IMG/VR virus record: IMGVR_UViG_3300020471_000004
Location: 124,001-188,000 of that record
Direction: 5' to 3' (one strand)
Length of the DNA: 64,000 nt
Source of the DNA: a virus
The translations under genes and the position numbers were made by a program. The notes beneath the pieces were generated by a model. It worked only from the letters and a program-made list of their open reading frames with translations, was not told the DNA's origin and did not search any database. Below, piece by piece: positions 7,934 to 16,869 of this stretch (its first letter is position 1; the number at the start of each line of letters is the position of its first letter).

Positions 7934-8296
7934 ATGCCACGCGCAATCGAAGTAGAACACAAACGTTGGACCCAGACTTCTGTATTGATCGATACAGGTG
8001 AGTACAGTTACATATACGGTTACTACCAAGGTAACGCCGTTAAAACTATAGGTATGCGGTGGAACGGTAAAGGTCAAGACGCAGGTTACCCTAAGCTATT
8101 TAAGCGACCTGTATGGTTTAATATTCCACAAGAGCTTACTTTGCCTACTTTACTTATGCTTAGTTCTCACCTAGCTTTAACTTATGCAGGTCCTGTTCTT
8201 TCAAAGAACGGCACGATGACAAAAGCAGAGTTTGACGAGTACACCATCAACATCAAATCAGCTATCGCTAACTGTAGAGAAGGAAACCTACTATGA
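7934..8296 (+). CDS. hypothetical protein
   Basis: 120 residues, a perfect AAAGGAG before ATG 7934. It has an aromatic-rich beta segment (about 10-60) followed by helices. Function unknown. It is coupled to the next gene by ATGA. Confidence 0.7.
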   Translation: MPRAIEVEHKRWTQTSVLIDTGEYSYIYGYYQGNAVKTIGMRWNGKGQDAGYPKLFKRPVWFNIPQELTLPTLLMLSSHLALTYAGPVLSKNGTMTKAEFDEYTINIKSAIANCREGNLL

Positions 8297-9060
8297 AAAC
8301 TTGTAACTTCCATATAGCGTGGGTCGGAAAGTGTAAGGCAAAAGTAGTTGAAGGTACTGACTATTGCGAAGACCATACTGTTGGTTGTGAAGTATGTGGT
8401 GCGCAGGCTACTGACTCTTGTGACCATACAGGTTCACTGGTTTGCGGAGCACCTTTGTGTGGTTCAGTTCTTTGTAAGTACAAGCACAGGTTCACCAAGC
8501 ACTGTAGTTCAGGTAGCTTTAACTTAGCAACTTTGCCTTACCTTATTTTTGATTTTTGCCAAGGTACTGCTCAGACTAGCGTTAGTTCTATGAAGCAGGT
8601 AACGAGTGCTATGCGTACAACACTCCGAAATGAACAAAAGTTTTATAACCAATACATGCCTGAAAAGGCAAAAGAAAGAGCTTTTTCTTACACTCGATGG
8701 GCTGCAACTATTGACCTGCTAGAGACTTTGTTGGACAAGTGCATAGACTTTCAACTTAATACAGGTTTTGCGTTTGCCGACGAGATAGATAACATGACGG
8801 TGAAAATATATCGGGTCTGTATTACTGATCCTGCTCGAAATAAAGCACACGTTTTCTTTATACGACCTTGGTTAGAAAGCAGCGCATTCACTTTCTTAAA
8901 GGGTTTACCTTCTGTAACACACTTGGAAATAGATGCAGATGAACAGGCATGCATTAAGTTTTTCAAAGAGGGTATGTTTGTCCAAAACGCTTTCCCTACA
9001 CTAGCGCCTGAGGTTCGGGAGTATTTAATCACAGGTCTTTTGCCAGAGGAGCAAGCGTGA
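8293..9060 (+). CDS. zinc-finger-like protein
   Basis: A 255-residue protein. Residues 4-75 hold a dense Cys/His set (C4, H6, C14, C26, H29, then CEVC, C and H, CGAPLC, and H/C pairs), suggesting two or more zinc sites of B-box/MYND-like spacing. The remainder is helical. It could mediate protein or nucleic-acid contacts; no family is assigned. It is coupled to neighbours on both sides. Confidence 0.6.
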   Translation: MKTCNFHIAWVGKCKAKVVEGTDYCEDHTVGCEVCGAQATDSCDHTGSLVCGAPLCGSVLCKYKHRFTKHCSSGSFNLATLPYLIFDFCQGTAQTSVSSMKQVTSAMRTTLRNEQKFYNQYMPEKAKERAFSYTRWAATIDLLETLLDKCIDFQLNTGFAFADEIDNMTVKIYRVCITDPARNKAHVFFIRPWLESSAFTFLKGLPSVTHLEIDADEQACIKFFKEGMFVQNAFPTLAPEVREYLITGLLPEEQA

Positions 9061-9269
9061 TGCCTATGCTAGTTAAATTTTCAGTAGCGATAGTTATGCT
9101 GGTTTCTTTTGGTCTACTCCCTTTATTGTGGACATTGCTAATAGACCTTGGCGTTAACCAAGCTATTTGCTTTATGTTGGTATCTGCACTTCCTTTTATT
9201 ATTGCAAAGATAGCAGAGAACGTTCTACTAAAACTAGGCTACCTTTCTAAGCGTAACCCTATTAAGTAA
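9060..9269 (+). CDS. small membrane protein
   Basis: 69 residues from ATG 9060 (GAGGAG upstream; the GTG at 9057 is the alternative). Two hydrophobic helices (about 5-30 and 35-55) are followed by a short basic tail, giving a hairpin membrane topology. It may be an inner-membrane effector or holin-like; nothing more can be said. Confidence 0.65.
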   Translation: MPMLVKFSVAIVMLVSFGLLPLLWTLLIDLGVNQAICFMLVSALPFIIAKIAENVLLKLGYLSKRNPIK

Positions 9270-9441
9270 TGCGGTGACGCTTGATACTCCTGGGCGTTAA
9301 AGGGATGTTCGGTAGGTAAGGGTTTATTTCTTTCCCGATTAGCTTAACCGATCTACCAAGGGGAGCCACTTCTGTCGAATCGGTTTGTTCCTTTCCACTG
9401 TGGCGAAAATAAGGAACACCTAGAAGCGCATTTAACCAAGT
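9270..9441 (+). ncRNA. structured intergenic RNA candidate
   Basis: No reading frame. Several inverted repeats are packed together: AACCGAT 9346-9352 with ATCGGTT 9379-9385, TGTTCCTT 9386-9393 with AAGGAACA 9411-9418 (enclosing CCACTGTGG), GGTAG 9311-9315 with CTACC 9353-9357, and ACGC/GCGT near 9277-9297. The density is well above that of neighbouring gaps. It could be a small RNA or a long 5' leader. Family unknown. Confidence 0.4.
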
Positions 9442-9463
9442 GTGTTTTTAGGTACACTAAATA

Positions 9464-9507
9464 GGTACAAAATAACTATATTCCCTGTATGGGTATTTTG
9501 CTATAAT
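9464..9507 (+). promoter_or_regulatory. GGTAC-box promoter 5
   Basis: ACTAAATA then GGTACAAAAT (9464-9473), 28 bp, TTTGCTATAAT with -10 at 9502-9507. No conserved leader hairpin. It drives the 9538 operon. A second weaker GGTACA lies at 9451-9456. Confidence 0.8.
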
Positions 9508-9537
9508 AAGCATATTGAACGAACTGAGGAAAAGCAC

Positions 9538-9867
9538 ATGTTGCATACCGGTAATACTTACACTTTAAAACACTTATTCAATCTAGACCTGACAGACGTA
9601 CCTAGTCTGTCGGTAATAGTTGAAGGTAACGAGTCTCCTATTCAACACAGCCATATGACTGTTTCGGATTTTTTAGATCAACCTGAATGGGCAGAGACTA
9701 AATGGGTTTTCTTATTCACTACGCATGAGGAGATTCCTTGTTTCGTAGCTTCGAATAGCCAAGAGGTTCTTAAATTGGTTACAGTTGAAGAACCTGTAGA
9801 CAGGTATCTTGATTACTGGATAGTGCCTAAATCGCACCCTAGAGAACAGTACGGTGTTTCAAAATGA
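9538..9867 (+). CDS. hypothetical protein
   Basis: 109 residues. ATG 9538 with GAGGA upstream; the longer frame from 9442 would start inside the promoter. It is acidic, with no motif recognised. Its stop is coupled to the next small gene (ATGA). Confidence 0.7.
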   Translation: MLHTGNTYTLKHLFNLDLTDVPSLSVIVEGNESPIQHSHMTVSDFLDQPEWAETKWVFLFTTHEEIPCFVASNSQEVLKLVTVEEPVDRYLDYWIVPKSHPREQYGVSK

Positions 9868-9956
9868 AACACCATAAGTTTTTAGCTGGAATATCTCTTA
9901 TAATAATAGCTGGTATCATTCTTTACTTAACCAGCGTTTACTACTATTACATTTAA
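9864..9956 (+). CDS. tiny membrane protein (30 aa)
   Basis: A 30-codon frame from ATG 9864, overlapping the previous stop, to TAA 9954-9956. It encodes a basic N-terminus (MKHHK) and one hydrophobic helix ending in YYYYI. The ATGA overlap and position inside the operon support it. Confidence 0.55.
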   Translation: MKHHKFLAGISLIIIAGIILYLTSVYYYYI

Positions 9957-9966
9957 GGAAACACCG

Positions 9967-10305
9967 ATGACTGATATTAAAATCTCAAAATCTATTCTGG
10001 TTGAATTGACCGAAATTGCCGCTTTTCATGCCAAGTATCTGCACATGTCTAAAACAAACTTTGAAGGTCAAGGTATTGATTCAGACGTGGCTGAAATGCT
10101 TGTAAGAGACCAACGCACTGTAATTGATACAAGCGTAGGTGCTCTTATCCGCGTTCATGCTTATAGCCATGTTTTAGAAAACGTAACAGCAGGTGACTAC
10201 TCAGACCACCCTGCAAAGTATGACAACCAGGTTCATGCTATTGCTGCCGAACTACGCGCACAGTACAAAACATGTTTAGATAAACTACTTGAGGAGAGCA
10301 AATAA
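9967..10305 (+). CDS. hypothetical protein
   Basis: 112 residues, AAGGA before ATG 9967. All-helical, acidic; the stop TAA shares its A with the next ATG (TAATG). The helical profile and conserved-looking His residues do not match a family I know. Confidence 0.7.
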   Translation: MTDIKISKSILVELTEIAAFHAKYLHMSKTNFEGQGIDSDVAEMLVRDQRTVIDTSVGALIRVHAYSHVLENVTAGDYSDHPAKYDNQVHAIAAELRAQYKTCLDKLLEESK

Positions 10306-13118
10306 TGGGCAAGCAAACTAACTTTAGAAACGTTTTTACTGGCCCTAATGTATTTTTCTCGGCAACTTGCCTGACTGGAAATACCCAGCTGATGAAAGTA
10401 GTAGAAGCATTTAAGATAGATAAAGATGCCTCTCACTTCTTTACGGTCAGTGTTAGAGATTTTATTGATAACGAAGACGGAGGTTACTTCCGGTATTCTT
10501 TCTCTATATCTAAGGTACTTGTTCAATATATTCAACAGGTAACAGACTCTCCCTATAAAGATATTATGAAGGAGTTCCATACTTTATTTAAGCAATGGGC
10601 TGTATGTGTGAATTTAAGCTCTAGCTTAACAGATGCCGTAGCTATAGTGGTTGAAGATAAGACTATTTGTATCGATGTTATTGACCAGTCTCATGTAGAG
10701 CAGTACTTTCCTGAAAGCAGCACAGGGTACAAAGCGTATCTGAAAGGCAGACGGTTAGAATACAGCCGTCCAAACAATCCTATTGTTAGCGAGTTTATGG
10801 CAATGTATCTTGTAAGTACTGGTGCTACTACAAGGTACGATTTAGAGAAAACTCCTTACTATAACGGCGCTTCTTTACATGCTTTCTTTTGGTCAAGCAT
10901 ACAAGAAGATGCAATGTCTATTAGTGATATGGTCAAAACCCGCGCCCAGAGCATAATTGAAATGGCGGCACTTATAGTCAAGTACTCTGTAGATGCTGGT
11001 TTAAGTGAGCAAGACCATTACGAACAGGAAGTAGAAAACTTACTTCAAAAGTCCAAGCTGGTTATAGATGAACAAGGCACAACTGTAGCTGAACGTCTAT
11101 ATACCAAAGCGTTTGAGATGATAGACCTCAATGAAGTGGTGCCTGTTAAAGTGCTTTCTCAGTATCTGCCCCCTGAAAGTATTGCATTTTTTGCCGCTTG
11201 CTCCATGCAATGGGAACTGGAAGATGATTACGACTTTGAAGAAAGCGTAGACTTTTTAACTGAACAAGCAGTAACCTTTTCTAACCATCTTAGATTAGAA
11301 GACGCAACTAGGAAAAATGATATGGACAATATACCTACTACCAGTGATTTAGATAACGAACATCCTTTAGATCAGTCTGAAAAAGCTCTTGACCTAGACA
11401 CCGCTAAATCTGTACTGACTGAAAAATTAGGTTTCACAGACCGAGTGGTGTCTAAAATGACAGATGAAGAAGTTCTCCAAGCCGTTGAACGCAATACGCC
11501 TTATAAAGAAGTTGCAGAGAAAGACACGCAACCGAGCGAACCTTTTACGATGTATAAAAGAGAGATTATTGCCAAGAATCTTACGTTTTTTCAGCCTTCT
11601 AACATAGAGCTGTTTTCAGATTTGCGTATGAAGGCAACGGCATTGTGTGTTGCACCTAATGTAGTTTTAGCAGACAATATACCTAAACACTTGCAGTCAG
11701 GTGACCAAGGTGCGTATCAAGATTGTGTTTTTGAAACCTTCTTAAATCTAATAGAGCCTTTAGGTTTTGGCACTCTTTCAACTCGAAAAGAATTCACTAG
11801 CCTAAGTAGCCGTTTGAACACGTTGCGAAAGCCTGTTATTGCTAACGCTCAAAAGTCTTACAAGTTGCCTAAAAACGTTACAGATATAATCTGCCCTAGA
11901 GATAATCAAGACCTTACTTTTGAAAACTTGTTAGAGGCATTCGCTTGGGTATTTCCGACAAGACAGGGAAATAGCTTTGAAGGTTACACCCTTCTAGGCG
12001 AACAAGTGGTAAAGGTATTTTCAGATCCAAATAGCGCAGGCGGTCTTTCTTATGAAGATGCCTTTACTTTAGCTTTTATGTTAACAGGTTTCTACGCTGC
12101 GGTAGATTTCAAAATATATGGTAACGCACTTGTAACAGAGCAAGATTTTCAATGTGTACTTCGAAGTATAGCCTTTATGTCTTTGTATTTATACCATATT
12201 GCTTATGGTAACTCAGAGCTGAAACCTGAAAGGTTTGAATATAAACATATAAGGTGTGTAAAGGCGATATTGCTTTCCTCTGGATTGAAAGAGCAACTTC
12301 ATGTTACGTCTCGCTCATTCCGTACAAAAGAGTTTGAAGATCTAGAAGAAGGCTACTCTGAACATCTTAATAAATTTATTGATTTTAGTCCTTTGTACGC
12401 CGAGTTTGCAAACACTTTTAACCTTGCACAGGACTTCAATATAGAAGACTACATAAGGCAGTTTATCTCAAGCTTTGATTTGCTAAAATTCAAGTCTCTT
12501 GAATCCGAAGAAGCACCTAAAGGGAAAGGTAACCCTTTCCCTGCTTACTTGTCGGAGTATATATATACTGACCGAGATACAAAAAGTTTAGACAAGAAAC
12601 TTAAAATTACCGGAAAGAGATTCCCAAGAGCTATTTCTGATGAAGATAAAATATTTGCGCTAAACATGGTTCGCTATGCTGCAAAAAACCTTGTTATAAA
12701 TGACGTAAAAGAGTTCTTGCACGATCTAGAAGACTACGATGACGGTAAGCTAGGTCTTATGGGAATTGCATTCGGAGTATCAAAGAAAAACACTTCCGAA
12801 GAAGAGACATTTGAGAGACTCTGGCATCATTTTAAGTTACCTGCAGATGAAATAAGCCTAGAGCTAGAAGATGAAGAGGGTTGTTGCGGTGAAGATGGTT
12901 GTGAGTGTGATGAATACACCGAGACTAATGAATTCCAAGAGCCTGTTGTTGCGAAAACCGAGGAACCTGCTGTTATTAAAGGTGGACCTAAGGAAAAGGA
13001 ATCTGTTTCCTCAGAAGTAATACGTTTGTCTCTATGGAAAGAAAAGGTCCTTTCTCTGAAACAATTGGCTGTAATGAGTGACGACTCTGTTCGCACTATT
13101 TACGAAAATATGCTTTAA
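10305..13118 (+). CDS. large hypothetical protein (937 aa)
   Basis: The longest reading frame in the window, coupled to the previous gene, with GAGGAG upstream. No domain recognised. It appears soluble and helical with acidic low-complexity linkers (about 335-370). Near the end a cysteine cluster (about 862-870, pattern CC...C.C) is embedded in acidic residues and could bind metal. Size and position in the early/accessory region suggest a multi-domain host-takeover or nucleic-acid protein, but this is inference. Confidence 0.7.
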   Translation: MGKQTNFRNVFTGPNVFFSATCLTGNTQLMKVVEAFKIDKDASHFFTVSVRDFIDNEDGGYFRYSFSISKVLVQYIQQVTDSPYKDIMKEFHTLFKQWAVCVNLSSSLTDAVAIVVEDKTICIDVIDQSHVEQYFPESSTGYKAYLKGRRLEYSRPNNPIVSEFMAMYLVSTGATTRYDLEKTPYYNGASLHAFFWSSIQEDAMSISDMVKTRAQSIIEMAALIVKYSVDAGLSEQDHYEQEVENLLQKSKLVIDEQGTTVAERLYTKAFEMIDLNEVVPVKVLSQYLPPESIAFFAACSMQWELEDDYDFEESVDFLTEQAVTFSNHLRLEDATRKNDMDNIPTTSDLDNEHPLDQSEKALDLDTAKSVLTEKLGFTDRVVSKMTDEEVLQAVERNTPYKEVAEKDTQPSEPFTMYKREIIAKNLTFFQPSNIELFSDLRMKATALCVAPNVVLADNIPKHLQSGDQGAYQDCVFETFLNLIEPLGFGTLSTRKEFTSLSSRLNTLRKPVIANAQKSYKLPKNVTDIICPRDNQDLTFENLLEAFAWVFPTRQGNSFEGYTLLGEQVVKVFSDPNSAGGLSYEDAFTLAFMLTGFYAAVDFKIYGNALVTEQDFQCVLRSIAFMSLYLYHIAYGNSELKPERFEYKHIRCVKAILLSSGLKEQLHVTSRSFRTKEFEDLEEGYSEHLNKFIDFSPLYAEFANTFNLAQDFNIEDYIRQFISSFDLLKFKSLESEEAPKGKGNPFPAYLSEYIYTDRDTKSLDKKLKITGKRFPRAISDEDKIFALNMVRYAAKNLVINDVKEFLHDLEDYDDGKLGLMGIAFGVSKKNTSEEETFERLWHHFKLPADEISLELEDEEGCCGEDGCECDEYTETNEFQEPVVAKTEEPAVIKGGPKEKESVSSEVIRLSLWKEKVLSLKQLAVMSDDSVRTIYENML

Positions 13119-13124
13119 AGTTTC

Positions 13125-13186
13125 GCCTGCTTCACCGTTTTAAAACCTCTCCCCTTGTCATCGGTGGTGTGAAGCAGGCTTTTTTA
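13125..13186 (+). terminator. rho-independent terminator with long loop
   Basis: GCCTGCTTCAC (13125-13135) pairs perfectly over 11 bp with GTGAAGCAGGC (13169-13179), followed by seven T. The 33-nt loop is unusually long and contains AACCTCTCCCCTTG. It ends the 10305 operon. Confidence 0.8.
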
Positions 13187-13229
13187 TTAAAAGTGTAAAC
13201 ATGTATTAGCCGTATAAATAGGAAAGTAC

Positions 13230-13379
13230 ATGAGTGTTCACAAGCAAAAACCGCTTCTTAAACTTTTGAAAAGACGATACTAGTTATTCTGTATAGAGCA
13301 CGGAGTGTATGAAGTTGCCTTGTCTAGTTTGACTTGGTCTACTAACCGTGCTGAAAAGGTATTAAACTACTGTTGTTAA
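13230..13379 (+). pseudogene. 50-codon ORF interrupted by one in-frame amber codon
   Basis: ATG 13230 has AGGAAAG at ideal distance. The frame reads MSVHKQKPLLKLLKRRY, then TAG at 13281-13283, then continues open for 31 more codons (LFCIEHGVYEVAL...) to TAA at 13377-13379. The part after TAG looks like a helix-turn-helix continuing the basic helix before it. TAATAC-like TATAAATAGG lies just upstream at 13213-13222. It is either a nonsense-inactivated gene or an amber readthrough gene. Many neighbours end in TAG, so general amber recoding is unlikely. Confidence 0.5.
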
Positions 13380-13393
13380 AGGGAAATTCGTAG

Positions 13394-14017
13394 ATGAAAA
13401 GTAAATTACCTTCACATATAATTAATGCGATAAATGCAGTTCACATTCGTATAGATACTTCTGAATTTGAAACAACTCTCCGAAGTCTAGGTACGTCCTT
13501 AAGCAACCTAACAAGTGTCGCGTATGGCTTAGACAGTTACGTAAATACAAAAGACTTGCAGTGGATTGCCAGCAGAGAACAATCTATACAACAAGGCATC
13601 GATACTTATGTAGAAGCTATTTCAAAGTTTGTGTCTTTGAAATCAAAAGTTCCTTATGATGATGTTTACCAAGAGCTTGAGAAACAAAAGCAATCTATTT
13701 TAGAAGGCAAACCTATATACGATACTGTACAGTACTTGCTGACTTTAAAGAATATTCCGTCTACGGGGCACTGTATTATTCCGCATGAAGCTTTCACCTA
13801 TCCTGTAAAAACTATTCATCGCCTTTGGGTAGCGTACCCTGAGTTTAAATACGGTGACGTACCAGAGCACCGTCGTAATGCTTTCTTGGAAGATAAAGGT
13901 CACGACTGGAATTTATCAAGCCGAGGAATCTCTTACTCCGGTATACTTCGCAATTATGGTGAAGATGGTAAAGGTAGTGGTAGGTTACTTATAGAGTATA
14001 AAGTAAAACGGGCATGA
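13394..14017 (+). CDS. hypothetical protein
   Basis: 207 residues, AAAGGGAA before ATG 13394. The helical first half (about 1-110) is followed by a C-terminal part with several His and aromatic residues. No family recognised. Its stop overlaps the next start (ATGA). Confidence 0.7.
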   Translation: MKSKLPSHIINAINAVHIRIDTSEFETTLRSLGTSLSNLTSVAYGLDSYVNTKDLQWIASREQSIQQGIDTYVEAISKFVSLKSKVPYDDVYQELEKQKQSILEGKPIYDTVQYLLTLKNIPSTGHCIIPHEAFTYPVKTIHRLWVAYPEFKYGDVPEHRRNAFLEDKGHDWNLSSRGISYSGILRNYGEDGKGSGRLLIEYKVKRA

Positions 14018-14145
14018 AAGTGTTAAATATATTTTTTAATTGGTACCGTTCCCCTGTAAATCCAATGTGTTGGTATGATGTGCGAACGTTTCTTGGTAAG
14101 TGTTTTGTCTGGTTTGTTTTAGCTCTAATCAATTATTTAATCTAG
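14014..14145 (+). CDS. small membrane-associated protein (43 aa)
   Basis: A 43-codon frame from ATG 14014, coupled to the previous stop, to TAG 14143-14145. The product has an aromatic N-terminal half and a C-terminal hydrophobic helix (FVWFVLALINYLI). It fills an otherwise empty gap and ends just before the next gene's AGGAGA. Confidence 0.55.
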   Translation: MKVLNIFFNWYRSPVNPMCWYDVRTFLGKCFVWFVLALINYLI

Positions 14146-14153
14146 GAGAAATT

Positions 14154-14669
14154 ATGTCACATAAAGTACATGGTGCTACGGAATTCAGAAACGAAAATGG
14201 TTTGTACAAAAAAGGATTGTGTCCTGATAACTGTGACCCTTCTTACTTTGAAAGCAGAACTCATAGGCAGTTGGCAAAGCTTGAACTCGAAAGCTGGTTT
14301 CAAAACGGCTGTAACGGTTTCTTTCTTATCAAAGAAGAAGGCTACCCTCACCAGTTGCCTAATAGCCCTAATCGTCTAGGTCTTGATTGGATTTTTGTAG
14401 AGATAGACTTCTCTAACATGCGCGAAATAATGAAGTTCATCGGTCTTGACCCGAAACGTCTAGAAGAAGAAATGAATTTCTTTATGGGAGGTGATACCTT
14501 TATATTCAAAGACACCTCAGGTAATGACATTGAACTTGGTCCTGAAACTGATTGGAAATCAAGCCAGTGTTTTGTAATGAAGAACGAACAAGGTTGCTAC
14601 ATGATGACCTTGCAAATGTTTAAAAATGTATTCGGAGATTATGATGGGACTAAGAAGACTACTGCGTGA
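14154..14669 (+). CDS. hypothetical protein
   Basis: 171 residues from ATG 14154 with AGGAGA 7 bases upstream; the longer frame from 14100 is rejected. Soluble and acidic. Two closely spaced cysteines near the N-terminus (LCPDNCD) may pair or bind metal. Function unknown. Confidence 0.7.
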   Translation: MSHKVHGATEFRNENGLYKKGLCPDNCDPSYFESRTHRQLAKLELESWFQNGCNGFFLIKEEGYPHQLPNSPNRLGLDWIFVEIDFSNMREIMKFIGLDPKRLEEEMNFFMGGDTFIFKDTSGNDIELGPETDWKSSQCFVMKNEQGCYMMTLQMFKNVFGDYDGTKKTTA

Positions 14670-14871
14670 AGAACGTGAGCTAGAAGAAGACGTTGACCAT
14701 TACAAGTATCGCATAGAGGAGTGCGATGATGATTCTCTAGAAACTTTAGAGAGTGCAAAAAGCACAGATGACCGCCTGTTAAAGGTTCGCCGTCAGATTG
14801 TTAATGTGATGGAAAGTAACCTAGAGCGTAGACAAAATTGGTTGCGTAAACACGGGAGAAAAAAGAAATGA
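14644..14871 (+). CDS. small coiled-coil protein
   Basis: 75 residues, highly charged and almost entirely helical, overlapping the previous gene by 26 bp. ATG 14644 is better spaced from GGAG (14634-14637) than ATG 14641. Probably dimeric. Coupled to the next gene. Confidence 0.6.
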   Translation: MGLRRLLREERELEEDVDHYKYRIEECDDDSLETLESAKSTDDRLLKVRRQIVNVMESNLERRQNWLRKHGRKKK

Positions 14872-15104
14872 TTGTGTTCAAACTGCCTGTTATCTTGATA
14901 TGCATGTTGCTTGCTTTGGTTTCTACCGTATTCAAAGTTACTGTAATAACTTTCTTCTTCTGTTTGTTTATTTGGTTCGAAGGTTCACCTAGCCCTGGTA
15001 CTAACATTTACCAAGACGTATCTTTTGCCAAAGACTACAACAAGCTTAAAGGCGTTTTTAAATCAGTATATAGCTGGTTCTTAAATGAGGTAAAGTCTAT
15101 ATGA
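14868..15104 (+). CDS. small membrane protein
   Basis: 78 residues with a long hydrophobic N-terminal segment (about 4-38, perhaps two helices) and a soluble basic tail. Coupled by ATGA overlaps to both neighbours. Function unknown. Confidence 0.6.
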   Translation: MIVFKLPVILICMLLALVSTVFKVTVITFFFCLFIWFEGSPSPGTNIYQDVSFAKDYNKLKGVFKSVYSWFLNEVKSI

Positions 15105-15322
15105 AGTTATTTTCTTATACTGGACAAGGCGTATCTAACGGCTGCTTTGTACTTGTTACAGCGCGAAGCGATTTAACTGCTGCTAAACTAGTACGCAAAA
15201 AACTAACAGATTTAGGTCTAGAGACTTCAAAATCTTTGTTAGACATTCGCCAAGCTTTAACGCCCGTAATGGAATCACTTGATTCACCAGCTGTTATCTA
15301 CTACGACAACGGAGACTACTAA
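15101..15322 (+). CDS. small hypothetical protein
   Basis: 73 residues with a beta-alpha-beta pattern; start overlaps the previous stop. No motif. It may end in a short acidic tail with aromatic residues (YYDNGDY). Confidence 0.6.
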   Translation: MKLFSYTGQGVSNGCFVLVTARSDLTAAKLVRKKLTDLGLETSKSLLDIRQALTPVMESLDSPAVIYYDNGDY

Positions 15323-15323
15323 A

Positions 15324-15818
15324 ATGAAATTTGCACAAGGAAATGATTGGTTAAACGGCGGTAAAGGTTTTACCAAGGAAGATCTTGACCAACTAGTCAA
15401 ACAAAGCGAGACTAAAGAGTGCAGTATGGATGAGGTTCTGGCAGGTGGTGACGAAGCCGCATCCAAAGAGGTTATTGCCTCTCTTTTAAAACGTATCGAT
15501 GAGCTAGAGGCCCAGCTTGTATCGGGCCCTAAAAAGATTGAAAGTGCTGATTACCACTCTATTACTTGGACAATAGCTACAGACAAGAAAACTCCTCAGG
15601 CAGGGGAACAAGCTGTTAGTCTTTTGGTCACTGCGGTAGAGAATGCTTATGCCAAGTATTTCAAATCTACTATGTTCGGAAAGCTTTTAGCCAAAGGTCG
15701 ATACTGCGGGGCTGTTAATACTATCGAGCTATCTTCTCCTACAGTAGTAGACGGCGAGTTTAAAGGAATTTACGACAACTTAATCCTTTCTAATGTCAAG
15801 AACAGAGATATTTTGTGA
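15324..15818 (+). CDS. hypothetical protein
   Basis: 164 residues; ATG 15324 directly follows the previous stop with GGAG about 12 bases upstream, and is preferred over an in-frame start at 15279 inside the previous gene. A short coiled-coil segment (about 58-70) precedes a mixed alpha/beta domain. Coupled to the SLOG gene (GTGA). Confidence 0.65.
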   Translation: MKFAQGNDWLNGGKGFTKEDLDQLVKQSETKECSMDEVLAGGDEAASKEVIASLLKRIDELEAQLVSGPKKIESADYHSITWTIATDKKTPQAGEQAVSLLVTAVENAYAKYFKSTMFGKLLAKGRYCGAVNTIELSSPTVVDGEFKGIYDNLILSNVKNRDIL

Positions 15819-16327
15819 TTATAGCAGGCACTGGACATAGACCTAATAAACTAGGAGGCTATGACCAGCAAAACTTTCATAACCTAGTTAAGTTCGCAGG
15901 TGTTCGTCTTGTGCAACAAGAACCTGATTTAGTTGTTTCAGGTACAGCTTTAGGGTGGGATATGGCACTTTTGGTAGCGGCCCGTAAACTAGATTACCGA
16001 GTCCAGGCTGCTGTACCTTTTGAAGGGTTTGATAAAAACTGGCACTACGGTACTAGGCAGTTTTGGAATGCTTGGGTAGAGTCTTGTTCTGAGGTAGTGG
16101 TATTAAAAGATTTAGGGCAAGACTTCCAGTACTATGATGTAGTTAAAGCCCTTGACGAGCGTAATCGTTATATGGTTGATATGTCTGACAGCATGATGGC
16201 TTTATGGAACGGCACAAAAGGAGGTACTGCTAACTGCATACGTTATGCCCAGAATCGCAAAGTGGTTGTTGAAAACCATTGGTATTATTGGGAACGCTCT
16301 AGATTCAATAAGGACCGAATATGTTAG
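15815..16327 (+). CDS. SLOG-family protein (YpsA/DUF1273-like)
   Basis: 170 residues starting at GTG 15815, overlapping the previous stop. A Rossmann-like nucleotide-binding fold of the SLOG superfamily: GTGHRPNKLGG (5-15), SGTALGWDMA (42-51), DERNRYMVD (114-122) and WNGTKGGT (131-138) match the YpsA/DprA-related pattern. Members bind nucleotides or nucleotide-derived ligands; some serve in defence signalling or stress. In phages the role is not established. It could sense or sequester a nucleotide signal, which is inference. Confidence 0.8.
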   Translation: MIIAGTGHRPNKLGGYDQQNFHNLVKFAGVRLVQQEPDLVVSGTALGWDMALLVAARKLDYRVQAAVPFEGFDKNWHYGTRQFWNAWVESCSEVVVLKDLGQDFQYYDVVKALDERNRYMVDMSDSMMALWNGTKGGTANCIRYAQNRKVVVENHWYYWERSRFNKDRIC

Positions 16328-16869
16328 TCCGTAAATTCAAATTCGGAACAGAAGACTTAGTGCCCCTATTCGGCGGCTATAAGAAAGTACCAGCCAGGTG
16401 TCTGTATAATTTTGTTTTTATAGAACACCCTGAACCGTTGGCTCGTAAAATAAAACAACGTCTTTATGTTATAGACACAGAGACTATTTCAGATCATGTT
16501 TATGTATATGCTACCAACATACCTACTATAGACCTCGATTGGAATACTCACCAAAGTTTGCCGACTATAGACTACGATACGTGCCTCGGTTACCCTAAAT
16601 GCTACGCATACGGAGAGCTTGCCCAGATACGTGATATCCAAATTAAGCCTGTTAGTTCTGTAAATACTTTTTGCTCTTGCTGTGGTCATCCTTTTAAAGA
16701 AGGCGACCGAGTTATGAAACTAGAGCTATTCAAATCAAGCGGTTTTAATTATATAAAGGGCTTGTACAAAGTAACCAAAACAAACATTACAATACACGCG
16801 TATCCTAGTCTGTGTAATGCAGGTGGTCAGTTTATTCTAGATACTATCCGAAAAAGATCTTCACATTGA
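16321..16869 (+). CDS. zinc-ribbon-containing hypothetical protein
   Basis: 182 residues overlapping the SLOG gene by 7 bp. Residues 118-125 (CSCCGHPF) look like one half of a zinc ribbon, with other cysteines at 88, 94 and 167. A helix rich in Lys follows. Possibly nucleic-acid binding; no family assigned. Confidence 0.6.
   Translation: MLVRKFKFGTEDLVPLFGGYKKVPARCLYNFVFIEHPEPLARKIKQRLYVIDTETISDHVYVYATNIPTIDLDWNTHQSLPTIDYDTCLGYPKCYAYGELAQIRDIQIKPVSSVNTFCSCCGHPFKEGDRVMKLELFKSSGFNYIKGLYKVTKTNITIHAYPSLCNAGGQFILDTIRKRSSH

Noticed and set aside
13281-13283. General amber (TAG) recoding in this phage
   Set aside because: Many genes here end with TAG followed closely by the next gene's signals (for example 1552, 4495 and 24999), so TAG is a normal stop.
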